Source: Pempheris klunzingeri (taxonomy: Eukaryota > Chordata > Actinopteri > Acropomatiformes > Pempheridae). From it: a stretch of DNA of 64,000 bases. The stretch spans positions 14,386,328 through 14,450,327 of the forward strand of contig NC_092019.1 of NCBI RefSeq assembly GCF_042242105.1, read 5' to 3'. Both the position numbers and the translations under genes were made by a program. The notes beneath the pieces were generated by a model, which saw only the letters and a program-made list of their open reading frames with translations, was not told the origin of the DNA and searched no databases. Positions 47,760 to 59,700 of this stretch are shown piece after piece (the first letter of the stretch is position 1; every line of letters starts with the position of its first letter).

Positions 47760-47957
47760 CTACGCGTTCCCTAAACTTGAGCTGAGCACCAGCCGGTGTC
47801 TGCAGGGACACACCCGCGGGGGCGGAGCGTCTTTGAGCCCCCTGACATAAACAAGCTGCAGGGAATGAGGAAGCATTGTCTGCGCTGAAAGCCCGGCCAC
47901 GACCACACTCTCCCGTCAGGTTCATCACTTTAAAAAAGAAAAAGGACGCATTTGCAG
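47760..47957 (+). promoter_or_regulatory. Probable gsdme promoter and untranslated first exon
   Basis: A GC-rich patch contains GGGGCGGAG (an Sp-type box) at 47818-47826. About 130 bases downstream is a possible donor, GCAG followed by GTGAAA, after 47957. The coding exon has its acceptor at 48303 (TTTTTTTAATCCAG). The start site and exon boundaries are inferred from composition and splice motifs only. Confidence 0.45.
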
Positions 47958-48310
47958 GTGAAACATTTAATTTGCTTTCTGCTCTGCAAGCTGGTGAGCT
48001 TTCTACAACTGTAGCCTGATTTGTTTGCTGATGCCACCAGCATCGTGTAGCTTCTTTTCCCATGAGAAGAAAAGTGTGCTGTTCCTTTAAATCTTGTTGA
48101 TTTCTTGGGTTGTGCTCATGTTTGTAAAAGTGCAGGGGCTTTCTCAGTGTTGTGGGGACTTTTTTTTTTTTAAAAAAAGAAAGTGATGCAGGGATTGTTG
48201 AATCAAAAACCACACTGTTGCTGTTTTGCCTGAGGGAGGAGCTCTCTGGTCCTCTTCTCATTCCTTGGCTTTTTAAAACCTGGTTTCATTTTTTTTAATC
48301 CAGCTGGGAG

Positions 48311-51300
48311 ATGTTTGCCACAGCTACCAGAAACTTCGTGGAGGAGGTGGATCACGGGGGTTTGCTGATCCCAGTGTCCAGCCTCAATGATGCTATTAAT
48401 CTTCTGACAGTGGTGGTGAAGCGCAAGCGTTTCTGGCTCTGGCAGAAGCCAAAGTACCTTCCCACTGATTTTAGCCTCAATGATATACTAACTGGAGACA
48501 CGTCTATAAAGCCAGGTAAACATCACATGCCTCTGTACTAGTATATGCATCTGGTTTAATCTAAATTCCTAAATATCGTCAGGATGAGTTGGATTGATTT
48601 AACATCAGAGGGAATATTTCACTGTCCACAGGTGTCGTAGAGACGGACTTCATCAAATTCAATGGGACATATGGTGACAACATTCAAGGAAACCTGGACG
48701 CTAACTTTGTCAACTCCAATGTGAGCCTGCAGGGTAAAGACTCGTCCAAACTGCAGTCATCCTTTGGCAGCTTGAAGAAGGAGGAGGTGGACGTGCAGAA
48801 GCTGCTGCGAGACTCCAAAGACAGGTCAGCTCCCCCCCCATCTCCACCGTCCTGTCTGATGGAGTTTCAGTGAAAGAACAACACTGTGAATACCACCTGA
48901 CATTTAATCCGTTAAAGCTCCACAGACAGCAGTGATCTTTGTCCAACCATAAAACTGCACACAAAACACGAAGTTTGGTTGAATATTAACACTCACAGGA
49001 AGGTTGCTCTGGTTTAGAAAACTTTTTTTTTTTTTTCATTGAATAATCGCACTGATTTTTACAGTTTAAGACATCACAGAATTCTCAGAGTTTATAAATG
49101 TATAATTTCCAAGTATGTTAAAGTATAACACTGATATTTTTTGTGACATTATTGTGTCAGGGTCCTGGACATGTCTCACTGTCTGGTCCAGCAGACAAAG
49201 GAGAAGCACAGACAGGTATTTGGGATTGTAAAAGATCGTATTGTGACCACTCAGCCCTGTTCGGTCATAGAGGAGGTGCAGCAGGGAGGACAGTGTGGAG
49301 CAGGACTGAGCCTCTGTGGGCCCAAGAGAACTAAGGTGCAGTAGTGGTTCTCTGAAATACTCTTTAAAAACAGAGAGAGTTTTGTTGGGATGTGTGTTCT
49401 GGTCTCACTTGTCTGTCGTATTTGTCTCAAATCTGCAGATTTCATTGAAGGAGAATGCGAGCTTGAGTAAAGACAGTAACGTTACTATGGAGATCCCCAT
49501 GCAGACGGCCATTGCCTATGCCCTTATAGAGCTAGAGATCAAACAGGATGGACACTATGGTGAGAAATCATTCACTGAATTCACAGATGACCCGGAAAGT
49601 CAAAGAGCAAATTATAAAACTCTTACCATAGTCACATTTCTTATCTGGGTATTTGACACCTTTAGTTTTTTGTGGACAGGTGCGTAGGAGAAAACTCACG
49701 CACCCTTTCTTGCAAAAATCTTTATTGTAAATATAGCATTTCAGTCCCTAGACCTTCATCAGGTAACCTAGAGACTAAGGTCGAGGGACTGAATTGTATT
49801 GTATTGTCTGCAGAGCTGTGTCTGATGTCAGACACCACTGGAGGTTTTGAAGTTGATGGCCCTGCTAGGAAAGGACTTTTTGGTGTCTCAGAAGCTTCTG
49901 CGTCTGAAAATAACCACCTTGGAGAAGGTAAATGACTGGTTTCTCTCTAAAGCCATAAAAGGTGTAGCTATGGATGATTGTTGCACCTCATGACGTGTAC
50001 AGAAATGCATGTTGTTTTCAAGCCCATCGAGATTAGAAGTCCAGTGCTGTCTTATCACAAGGGCATAATGATTGTCTGTTAATATGTGCTTTGACCTGTA
50101 TTATATGGTCTCTTTTTAATCCAGTAATCATCGTGCTGCTACTGACTTGTATGTCCATTTTGTGTTTTATTTTTCTCCATTGGCAGAGCTGGAACGACTG
50201 AGTGATCATTTCCAGCTGCTTTCAGCCCTTCCTGCCACCACAAGGTCCTCCCTGCTCCAGCAAATCACAAAAGTCATGGAGGATCGAGGGGCTGTGGGTT
50301 CACTTCAGAATGTGGTAAGCAGGACAGAGATAACATAACAGATACTGTAACAAGGTGGAGTCAGCATTAGGAGCTTCTCTTCCACTGGCTTTTAAATCTG
50401 GGCGACTTCCTCTGTCTCAGCTGGACCAGATGTGCCTGGATAAGAGGCCCGACCTACAGGATGTTTCAACTACAGAGTCTCAAAAACAGAACATCCAAGC
50501 CATTCTGGACCTTTTGGAGCAGTCTGGCCAGGTGGGGTCAGCTCAGGCGGCCACATCAGTTCTCACAGCCCTCCACCTCCTCACCAGTGCCATGGATGGT
50601 GAGAAATCTGGCCTCTGTGCGTCACTTAAATGCTATGTAGTGTGAAGTCTAGGTTCTTAGCTTTGTGGGGACGTAAAGAAATAAATTAGAAATAATGGGT
50701 GCACTTTGAGGGACTGAGGGAACTTCACTGCTCAGGTCCAACACACAAACTCAGCAGTACTTACAAGTGCTGCCAGACAGTCAGTCATGAGAGAATATGG
50801 CGTGTAGTTACTTTGGAAAACATGTTTCTTTTTGTCTATTTATCTCTTTAAGGAAAATTGTACTCGACGCACAGAAAAATGCATTAATTGTGCGTTCAAT
50901 GGTTGTTGGTCATGTCTTAGTAACCCCCACAGATTATGATTTTCCTGCTTTCATTGGAGCACAGCCCTTATGGGAGCTCAGATCCCACTTTGTCCCATGT
51001 TACTCAAACCCTGGTGAAGTCTTCAGTCTTTAAAAAGAGTTCCTGAATGTCCTGAAAACCTAATTTCCTTAAGTTGTCCGATCTCTCGTTTGACAGAGAT
51101 GACAAATGATTGTCTTTCTGCCTTGAGGATGTGCTGCGCCCTCACTGTTTTGCACACTCTGGAGCTACTGGTTAGTAAAGTCAGATTTTACTAAGAAGAA
51201 TACAACACAACAGCATGTTATGTGAGTTTTTTTTATTTATTATGTATTAGTTTGATTTAGCTGCCTTTTATCCTGCTGTCACACCTGTTCCAGGTGCAGT

Positions 51301-51521
51301 GTGTATCTGGGAAGGGAGAGATGCCTCTGAGCAGTGCTGGCCTTGCTGCGCTGACAGACGACGTGTTTGAGAAGACAGAACATCTGTTTGCCTCCTCTAA
51401 TGTGTCCCTGAAGAGAGTCGAGGACACGGTGAAGACGGAAGTGAAGCACCAGCCGGGTTACCTTCCTCTGGTCCTGTGTATCGCTGTCAGAGGTCTTGCC
51501 TCATTGGCCCACTGTGTTTGA
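48311..51521 (+). CDS. gsdme: Gasdermin E (DFNA5), pore-forming cell-death effector
   Basis: After protease cleavage of its linker, the N-terminal domain of gasdermin E inserts into membranes and forms pores (pyroptosis). Nine coding exons: 48311-48515, 48632-48824, 49161-49335, 49439-49559, 49814-49927, 50187-50314, 50421-50598, 51097-51170, 51294-51521, in frame for 471 residues (human 496). The start MFATATRNFVEEVD aligns with human MFAKATRNF and has a purine at -3. The pore-forming domain is about 1-231 and the repressor domain about 270-471. The linker exon 49814-49927 contains FEVD at residues 243-246, a caspase-type recognition site. A Cys-Cys pair at 384-385 matches the palmitoylated pair of human GSDME. 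The C-terminus (LFASSNVSLKRVEDTVK) aligns well with human. It lies tail to tail with pals2. The gene looks intact. Whether it is the a or b fish copy cannot be told from this window. Confidence 0.95.
49690..49800. repeat. Small inverted-repeat fragment abutting gsdme exon 49814-49927
   Basis: TTTCAGTCCCTAGACCTTC (about 49738) and, 30 bases on, AAGGTCGAGGGACTGAA form an imperfect inverted pair. The motif resembles a dispersed fish repeat. It ends about 15 bases before the acceptor of the linker exon. Confidence 0.5.
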
Positions 51522-52742
51522 ACTAAATACCAGAAACTTGAAAGACTACAACTGGGGTAAGGTAAAGGGGATCAAATGTTAGCTATCGGTGTTTTTAACT
51601 CTTTTGGTGCAGTGGAATATCCTCTAAAATGCACATTGTATACGTATATGTACAAGTGCTGAAATAATTAGTCAATCTAAGAAATGATTTCAAGACATTA
51701 CCTTAGGCACTGGAAAATTGTGAGGAGCATTTTTCACAAATTTTTTTTTTTTTTTTTGGAAAAACAATTGATTTTAATTATAGAATGACTTTGACATGAC
51801 TCAAGTTAGACAGGCTGTGTACTACTAAAAGTTAATGCACACCTTCAAGCCAACCAGAATTGACTTTTCAGTGGCCTTGATACGATAAGAAATTACCATT
51901 GGCTGTAGCCCTGATATATTATTCTAAGGTCACAAATGACCTCAGATTCATGTGCATTTTGACTAGAATTTACATTTGAAACTTGCTGGTGGCATCAGTA
52001 TACACATTCATTTGAATATAGTTTTCTTATTTTAGTCTCTGAATGAAAAAGGGTTCAATGATTCTTACCATTGTGCTTTGGGTAAAGCCACTAGAGATGA
52101 ATGTCTACTATCTGACAGAAGCATCACTTTTTCATTTTGTTCTCATGTCATTACATTTTATCTACAGTTAAGTCTTGTACATAAGTGTCACATTTGTCAA
52201 AGTGTCACCAAAACCTCACACCTCTTTTTAAAATATGCAATGATGAAGTTCTGTATGTGGGGTCTAATGTCACGTCCCAGCCGTGGAGGCCCCCAAAGCT
52301 CTTAAGCTTGTACTTTAGATTCTTCAACTTTAGATTTTGTCTGTAATAACTTACCTTGTTACTGTTTTATTTTCCTGTCAAACAATTTAGTTTGACACTA
52401 CCATACAAACTCATAGCACTGTCCTCCATATAAATGAATCTTAAGCTGTTTTTTAAAACTACAAACCTCATTATGAACCACTTGAGGTCATTTGTTTATG
52501 AGCACATTAACTTTTCTAGCAGTTTGACTGTCTTGAAGTTTCGATGTACCATTTATTGTGAAGCATTGTGAGCCTGTCAGAACTAAGTGAATATTGAAAA
52601 CATTTTTTCATTTAATAACTTTTCTCTCTGGTCTTTTTCTCTTCCTGTTTGCAAAGACATAGCTCAACACTACAAGTTAGTCGTGTACTTCTGCCAAAAG
52701 ATCAAAGCAAAACCAAAGCAAATCATTAGAAAACACCAGTTA
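51522..52742. other. gsdme 3' flank, convergent with pals2
   Basis: This should hold the gsdme 3' UTR, but I see no convincing AATAAA close to the stop. A plus-strand AATAAA occurs only at about 53314, inside the pals2 3' UTR, so the two transcripts may overlap. No coding sequence is supported. A T-run lies at about 51741-51757. Confidence 0.5.
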
Positions 52743-53718
52743 TTTATTTGACACCTGAAAATACATCTTTTCTGAAATCTTGTAAAATATACCTTTTTAT
52801 AAGTCAATATGAACTTTATTTAAAACAGTTAAGTTTTAGTAATATCACATCAAAAGGGATGGTTCACTGAGATGCAGTTCTCTGTTCAAGAGTCCTGTGG
52901 AAAGTTTCTTTCTTCCAAGCAAAGACAAACACAGCACCATGACGGGTCTAACGATCAGAAACACTCACATGATCCAAATGCCTGACAAACAATCAACATA
53001 ATTAATGTAATCTGTTGTGCTTGAGTGAAAGAGAAATAATGGGTAAACATTGCAGTATTACATTTCCTTCTGTACAACATCAAATAGTGACTGGCATGAC
53101 ATTTCCCCTTTTAATGAGGTTGAACCGGGCAGACGTGTTGCCCTGCGGCGGAAAAGGGTCTCAACAATAGGACACTGTTCTACATTAATGAGTTTGTACT
53201 TTGAAAGTTTGTACAGTAGTGACAATGAGATGAATTACGAGAGGCATATGCACTGTAAACTGTAACACTGAGGTATCGTTCTTTTCAATGAGCAAGCCCT
53301 CATTTCTGCAGAATAAATACACTTTACTTATCTTACATACTGATGTGAAATTAAAACCAGTTATGGCAAAAAAAAAAAAAAAAATTGCTTTTAAAACATA
53401 CCGATACCAGGGCCAGTATTTTCTTCCAATCCACATTAATAGAAAGCATTTTTTTCTAAAAGTATTTTGCCAATAAATAAGTACACTTCCTGTGTGTGGT
53501 GAGTTGCATAGTGTGCTAGAAAGGAATCTGGCAATTCAGATCAAGGTGACTCAGCTTTGATGCAGCTTTGTGCAAGACCCAAATTCACACAGGGCTGATG
53601 TTCAACACTTTGTCCGTGTGTGCAGTACAGTGTTGAATCCTCCGTCCCTTCAGGTGTCCCCTTTCATGCCAGGCCTAGAAGTTTGAGCAGCCATGTCTGC
53701 CCGGTAGGACGTAAAACA
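52743..53718 (-). other. pals2 3' UTR with polyadenylation signal
   Basis: The pals2 stop codon occupies 53719-53721. On the minus strand the first good AATAAA downstream is at 52743-52748, implying a 3' UTR of just under 1 kb. A poly-A/T run at about 53369-53384 lies within it. The cleavage site is inferred. Confidence 0.5.
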
Positions 53719-56700
53719 TCAGTAGACCCAGCTGACAGGGACCCACTGCGGCTCTAGAAATAATCGCTCCACCACCTCCTGCAGCTTGTCAAAGGCCTTG
53801 TCCAGATTGTCATTGACAATAGTCAGATCGAAGTAGTGGCTGTATGCCCGGCGGATCCTGGCACTCTCATCCACGGTCTTCTTCAAATCATTCTCCTGTT
53901 AATGACAGATTCGTGTAAATAGAGATGGAAGTAACAGTAATTCGTGAGTAATGACCAGTGAAAACTCCATCATTTGTAAGTATTTAGGAGCCTTCAATGC
54001 TCTAAAAACTTACTGTGAGTAGTTTGGTTGTAAGTCCAGCATCTACCACAGCTTTGTGCATAGCTCTTAGTGTGTCCAGTTCAGGAGAAGCAATAAACAC
54101 CACAAATGGCATAAACTCAGCAGTCCTCAACACTTTCAGGGCCTGTGCAGAAAGTACAATGTCACAACCAAAGATTTAGGGGGGAAAAAAACCAGTGTGC
54201 AGCTTTGACTAACCTGAGGGTTGACATCTAGGATGCAGGTTCGGCCCGCTTCCACCACTTCATGGATAGAGTCGATCTTGGTGCCGTAAAGGTTCCCGTC
54301 GTACTCTCCGTGCTCCAGGTAGCGGCTCTCCTTTATGTCCTTCTGCATCTCTTCCCGTGACACAAAGCAGTAGTTCTGGCCATCTCGCTCTTCCTCCCTC
54401 GGACGGCGTGATGTGACTGCAGGTAAAAGGTAGGGAAAGGTGTCACCTGTAAACTGCCAAGAAATCTACAAGTTGCAGACAAGCTATTAGCCGTCTATCT
54501 TTCACACTCACATGGTACAGTGGTTGCATATCGTAGAGGGTTCATGACAATAAGTCTGTTCTTCAGGCTCCGCCTCCCAACTCCCTGCGCTCCAATCAGA
54601 ACGAGCGTTTTCCTCTGAAATGGAGGCATTTTAGCTACCTCTTCATAGGTCTGCAGCTCGTAACGGTCAAATTCTGTTCAAAACAATACACAGTCTGGTT
54701 GAATATCATATAGTCATCAATGTATTAGCAATTTAATAATTCTCAAAAAAATCAGAAACAGGTAACACACACCTGCATTTTTCGAAGTGAGGTACATCAT
54801 TTTTTTCTTCTTTTTCTTCACAGTTTGAGTTCCGCAAAGCATCCCTAAGACAAATACAGAAAAGCATCAGATGACCACATGGTGGTGCTAAAGTATCAGT
54901 GACTGGGGAGCATGGTGTCAGTGAATATGATTTGTACTGACCTGTACCTGAAGTATCCCAGTCTCTTCTAACAAAAGCTTTCCTCTTCTCCTCCAAGAAT
55001 TGACTGGGGATGAGACCAGCGGCTCCACCAACAACTTTGCGTGCCTAAGTGAGAATCATAGTAGTTGAGAGATGCTTAAATATTTCACACAGAAAAAGAT
55101 TTGTGTCTGAGCATCTGCCACAAACATCTTCCTCGTCTTTAACAGCCTCGATCAGCTTTAAACAGTCAGTTTTTAAAATGTATGTACTCACCTGCCACCA
55201 GTTGGAGTCCTCCTTGTTGACCACATGAAGGATGTCTCCCTTGGAAAAGGCCAGGCCTGCCTCTTTACAGGGGATCAAGTTGTCTGTGGCAGGATTATAG
55301 TTGAAGTGTGGCTTCAAATAAACCTAAAATTTAGGGTGTGAACAAGGTAAATATACACAAAGCATACACATTGGTATATCAATGCTTCATAACGCCAGCT
55401 CATATAATGTCCACCTAATTTTTTTTCTCAATACAGTTACATTCAATTAGGCAGTTATATCTCAAGCTTTTGTTTTCTTTTGCATGTTACATGTTTGACC
55501 ACAACTGTCAAAAGAGACAAGTGTGAGCAATCAGCTAAATTGATGTGATCAAAATTAAGTTGTTGACAGATTAATTATGTCAGTAATTTTTTACTACCTA
55601 GGCCAAATTCACAAGTTAAAACTCTGACCGCACGTGAAACCCAACAAGCACAAAACCAAACCAAGAATCACAACTGTCAAGGCTCCCCGGCACAAAGGTC
55701 AGCGTCTGACATAACCCTACATACTGCTCCTCAGTGTCAGCTGCTGTGTGTGCCCGTTACTGTAAGAAGGAGAGGGGGTGCTCCACTGAAAAGTCTGGTC
55801 TATGTCCCAGATAGTGTGTGGAGTGTTATTAATAGACCCTCCCTGGGCTCAATTTTCAGGAGCCTGGCATTCTGAGATCACCCAGGTCATGCAGCTCTCA
55901 GCCAATCCCTGACAGGTACAGCCTTACACACAAGGCAAACGCAGCCTTACACATCAACACAACCTGCATTCTGCTGCATTTAACAGACTGGTTTCAAGAT
56001 TTCATTCAAGTTAACAAGAGCTTATAATGAAAAACTTCAATACTACTAATTTTCCAGGGTAGCAGGATATCGATTTGCCACGGGTGAAAAGCTTGACAGT
56101 ATAACATAGAATGCAGCCTCATTTTCCCCTCACCTGTGGAGGTGCAGGTGTGTCTTTGTAGCTGGGCAGGACCTTGAGCGTGATGCTCCCACTGCAGTCC
56201 CTCAACAGCTCCTGGAGGTCATGGGGGTTACTCCCGACCTCCCGACCGTTCACCTCGCGGATTATGTCCCCTATGTGCAGCATGCCCTGCCTGTCAATCG
56301 AGCTTCCGTGCAGGATTCGTGCTATCACCATCTCTCCCTGCTCCACACGGAACGTCACCCCCTGAAAGCGAGTAACAGACATTTAGTATCGTTCATCTGC
56401 ACTTCGTAAATCACCCAGGAGGTCCATTTCATGGGTTGGTCTCATAGCAACTCATGTGAGTCACTATGTAAAACGGAGTCATCAGAGTTTAACAGATGGT
56501 CAGTAAAAGAGGACATGTGTAAAACACTTAACAGCCTAACAAGAGCGTCATGTGTTTCCTCTGCAGAGCTGTGGCTGATATAAATGTCTGGCTAACTTAC
56601 TAGTGGTTCTCCGGCTTTCTTCTGGATGCCAATCATCCTGACAGCATCAGCTGGCATGAGTAAACTTGTCACCAAGGCATCGCTGTTCACTGTAGCATTG

Positions 56701-59700
56701 GGCATTTCATAGCGTTTTGCAGCCACTTTGTCATGAGCCTCTATTAAAGACTGAGGCAGGAGGAGGAGAGAGAGATACAGACAGACATTTTTACAATGGT
56801 TCTAGAGTTTAAGAAATCTTAAGGTACAATTCAAACATTTTTTTTTAACTAGGAAAGACAACAACCGTCACTAGCGTGTGACTCATCCACAGAAATATTA
56901 AAAACTGACAGCGACTGGTCCTGCAACAACAAAAAGACGCTTTCAAGTCTACATCGGCAGATGACTAATTGATATATAGAGAAAAGAAGTCAGTCTTGTT
57001 CTTACCCTTGCAGCCACAACATAGAGTTAGCATTGGTCAGAGACAACAAACTGCATCAGTAAATGTGAAGATTTACTGAAACAGTAGGTGACGCAGCATT
57101 CTCCCCCTTACTTTACCCACATAACTCAGCCTGCTATTGGCCCAAGGAAATACACCCCCACGCTCCCATGCCACAACTCAGAAGTGGTCAAGAATATAAA
57201 GCACGACAAGTAAGTAGGGCTGCCTGACCTCCTGAGTTGTCGGCACTTCAGAGGATATTAGGCACTGGTTGGTGTAAAAAGCTCTGACATCCATTCCTAC
57301 ATAAATAGAACAACAAACTAGGCCACTCACTTAACAAATGTCTGGTCTTTTCACCTTCACTAAACACAGAGGCCGTTGCGAAATGAGGTCTAAGATACCT
57401 TAAAGTGAGGCTTCTGAAGGATTTTGGCAAGCTCAGCGACAGCACCATCTTTTTGTGGCAGGTTGTTGAGGGATTCCAGGATCTCTGTGACCAGCTGAAC
57501 ATTATCATCCCGCACAGCCTGTAACTTAACTTCCTCAAGACGCTCATGGGCCTACACACACACACACACACACAAACACCAAAAAAAAAACTTCATCAGG
57601 CTGGTTGCTAAGAGCTTGGAACATCACCAGAAAATGGAAATCTACCTCTTTGTTTGTTTTAGAGATTTAGAGAAACATTTGGCAAGTGTTACATGTCCTG
57701 ATTTTTGAAGCCAAGAATTGTTGATTCTTGGTTGGTATTTTGAGCATCTGGGTCTTTACTATATTTAAAGTAGGTGAAACAACCACTGAAAGTACACATT
57801 CACTAACTTTGTCGAGCATGTGTTCGCATACCAAAAGCTGCTTCATGACACAACAGCTACCGTCCCACTGGCTGGAATTTATTCATTTTGGAGAATGCGG
57901 AAATTACTTGACAACCCAAGACGATATGAAAAGCATTTCACAGTTACATTTATCCCCAGGCAGTATGAAAATAAAGGTAGACTTAAAATGGAAGTGAGAT
58001 CTGACAGGACAATTTATAGTAATAAATGCAGTCACTATATATGGATGCTGACATATTTGGCCGTTTTAAAAGTACATTGTGTTTTTAGTTTTTTTATGGT
58101 TGTTGCGTTTCACAGTGAATTCTTTTGCCAGCCCAGTGAGCAAGAGCTAGAAAAAGCAGGAGATAGACAGAATACACAGCTGACAGCAGGGTGCGCAGAC
58201 TGGATAAAATATTCTTCTATGGTGCATGGTTCTATGGTGTAAAAGTATTTCAATGTTGATGTACATATCAATATAGAACATTTCAGGGAACTCAATTGAC
58301 ATCCTGTTGTACTATGTTGGTGCTACTGAGAAGATTGTAACACCCTGCTGTAGGCTTAGTTTTAATCACACGGGGAAATTAGATCATATGGTTAATCCTC
58401 AACTGATACAACACTATATTGTTTCGGGTGTTGCTGTTGTGTCCACACACTGTATGTCAAATTACAGAAACGAGGCACCATTAAAATGGCATGTTCTTGT
58501 GACCTTTACACACAAAATATGAATGGCTCTTGAATTAAACTATCTGTGTGATACACAGACGACGAAGGGAGATATACAGTAACAGTAACGTTACACCTGA
58601 AACTATGCAGATCCATCTGGCAAGCAAAAGCAGTGCGCTGTTAGAAATGAGGACAAGAGCTTGCTTTGTGGCAGGTTTTCTACAGATATCATTCTAATCA
58701 TAGATACAGCAGATGAACCGAATGACCTCAATCTGCACAGGCGACTTTTTTCTCAGGATGTTTTACATTCCTTTCAAGTGAGCATGTAAAGACGACACTT
58801 ACACTTATCAAATCTGATGCTTGTTTCTCTTTTCTAATGACAAGCATAGATGTACCGCGCACTGGCCAGGACACATTTCCTGCAAGTAATTTAAACCTCG
58901 ACACTGGAACAGTGGGCACTTTTCAAGATTAGCTGACGTCGTGGGGTAGCACATTGCCAGATGCAAGTTGTTTCCAGGTACACAGGATTGATCAAAAATC
59001 ATGTTTCAGAGAGACGGGGGGGTTTGCCTGAACTATTTTTCCCTCCAGCCTGCCAATCGCCCTTTGCCTGCTCGGTTGAAATATGTTGTTGAGTCTCATA
59101 GCTTACAGTGCCAGGAAGAGTTGGACGTGCCATCTTGGACGTGTGGTGACATGTGACACTTACTACACCTTCATTTCCTCTGGCTCACAGTGACATTTGG
59201 TCCTGCTCTCAACTATAGCTAGAGCTTGACTAGCTAATGAGATCAAAACTCTGTGTGTATGTGTGTGTACTACATTGCTCTGGAGTAGCTGGACTGAGTG
59301 TGTGCGTTACCTTGGCGAGGGAGCGGACGATGGGGCTCTCCATGATGCCTCTAAGGAAGATGAGGTCGATATCTTTGGCTCCTGTGCCTGATGGCAGGTC
59401 TTTCAGGTTGTCCAGTACCTGTTGCATGGCTGAGGGGGGAAAAAATATGCGTCAAGGATCGAGCTAACAGAATCCCAGCCACTCACTTTACTTCTTTTGA
59501 ACTTGCAAATTACTCCTTTGTGAACACAGCCAGAAATGTTAGTGACAGACAGAGCTCACTGAATGCTATAATGAAAATAATTAAAATTCCAAGCCAATGA
59601 AAACACTCATGAAATGTGAATATAATAAGAGCTTACAAGGCCAGAACAATAAGTAGACAGTCAATCAATGGGCCAATTCACAGAGAAACATCCCTTATTT

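Noticed and set aside
57399-57551. Possible U12-type intron after this pals2 exon (donor GTATCTTA)
   Set aside because: The intron end before 56750 lacks a TCCTTAAC-like branch site and has an ordinary pyrimidine tract, so a U2-type intron is more likely.
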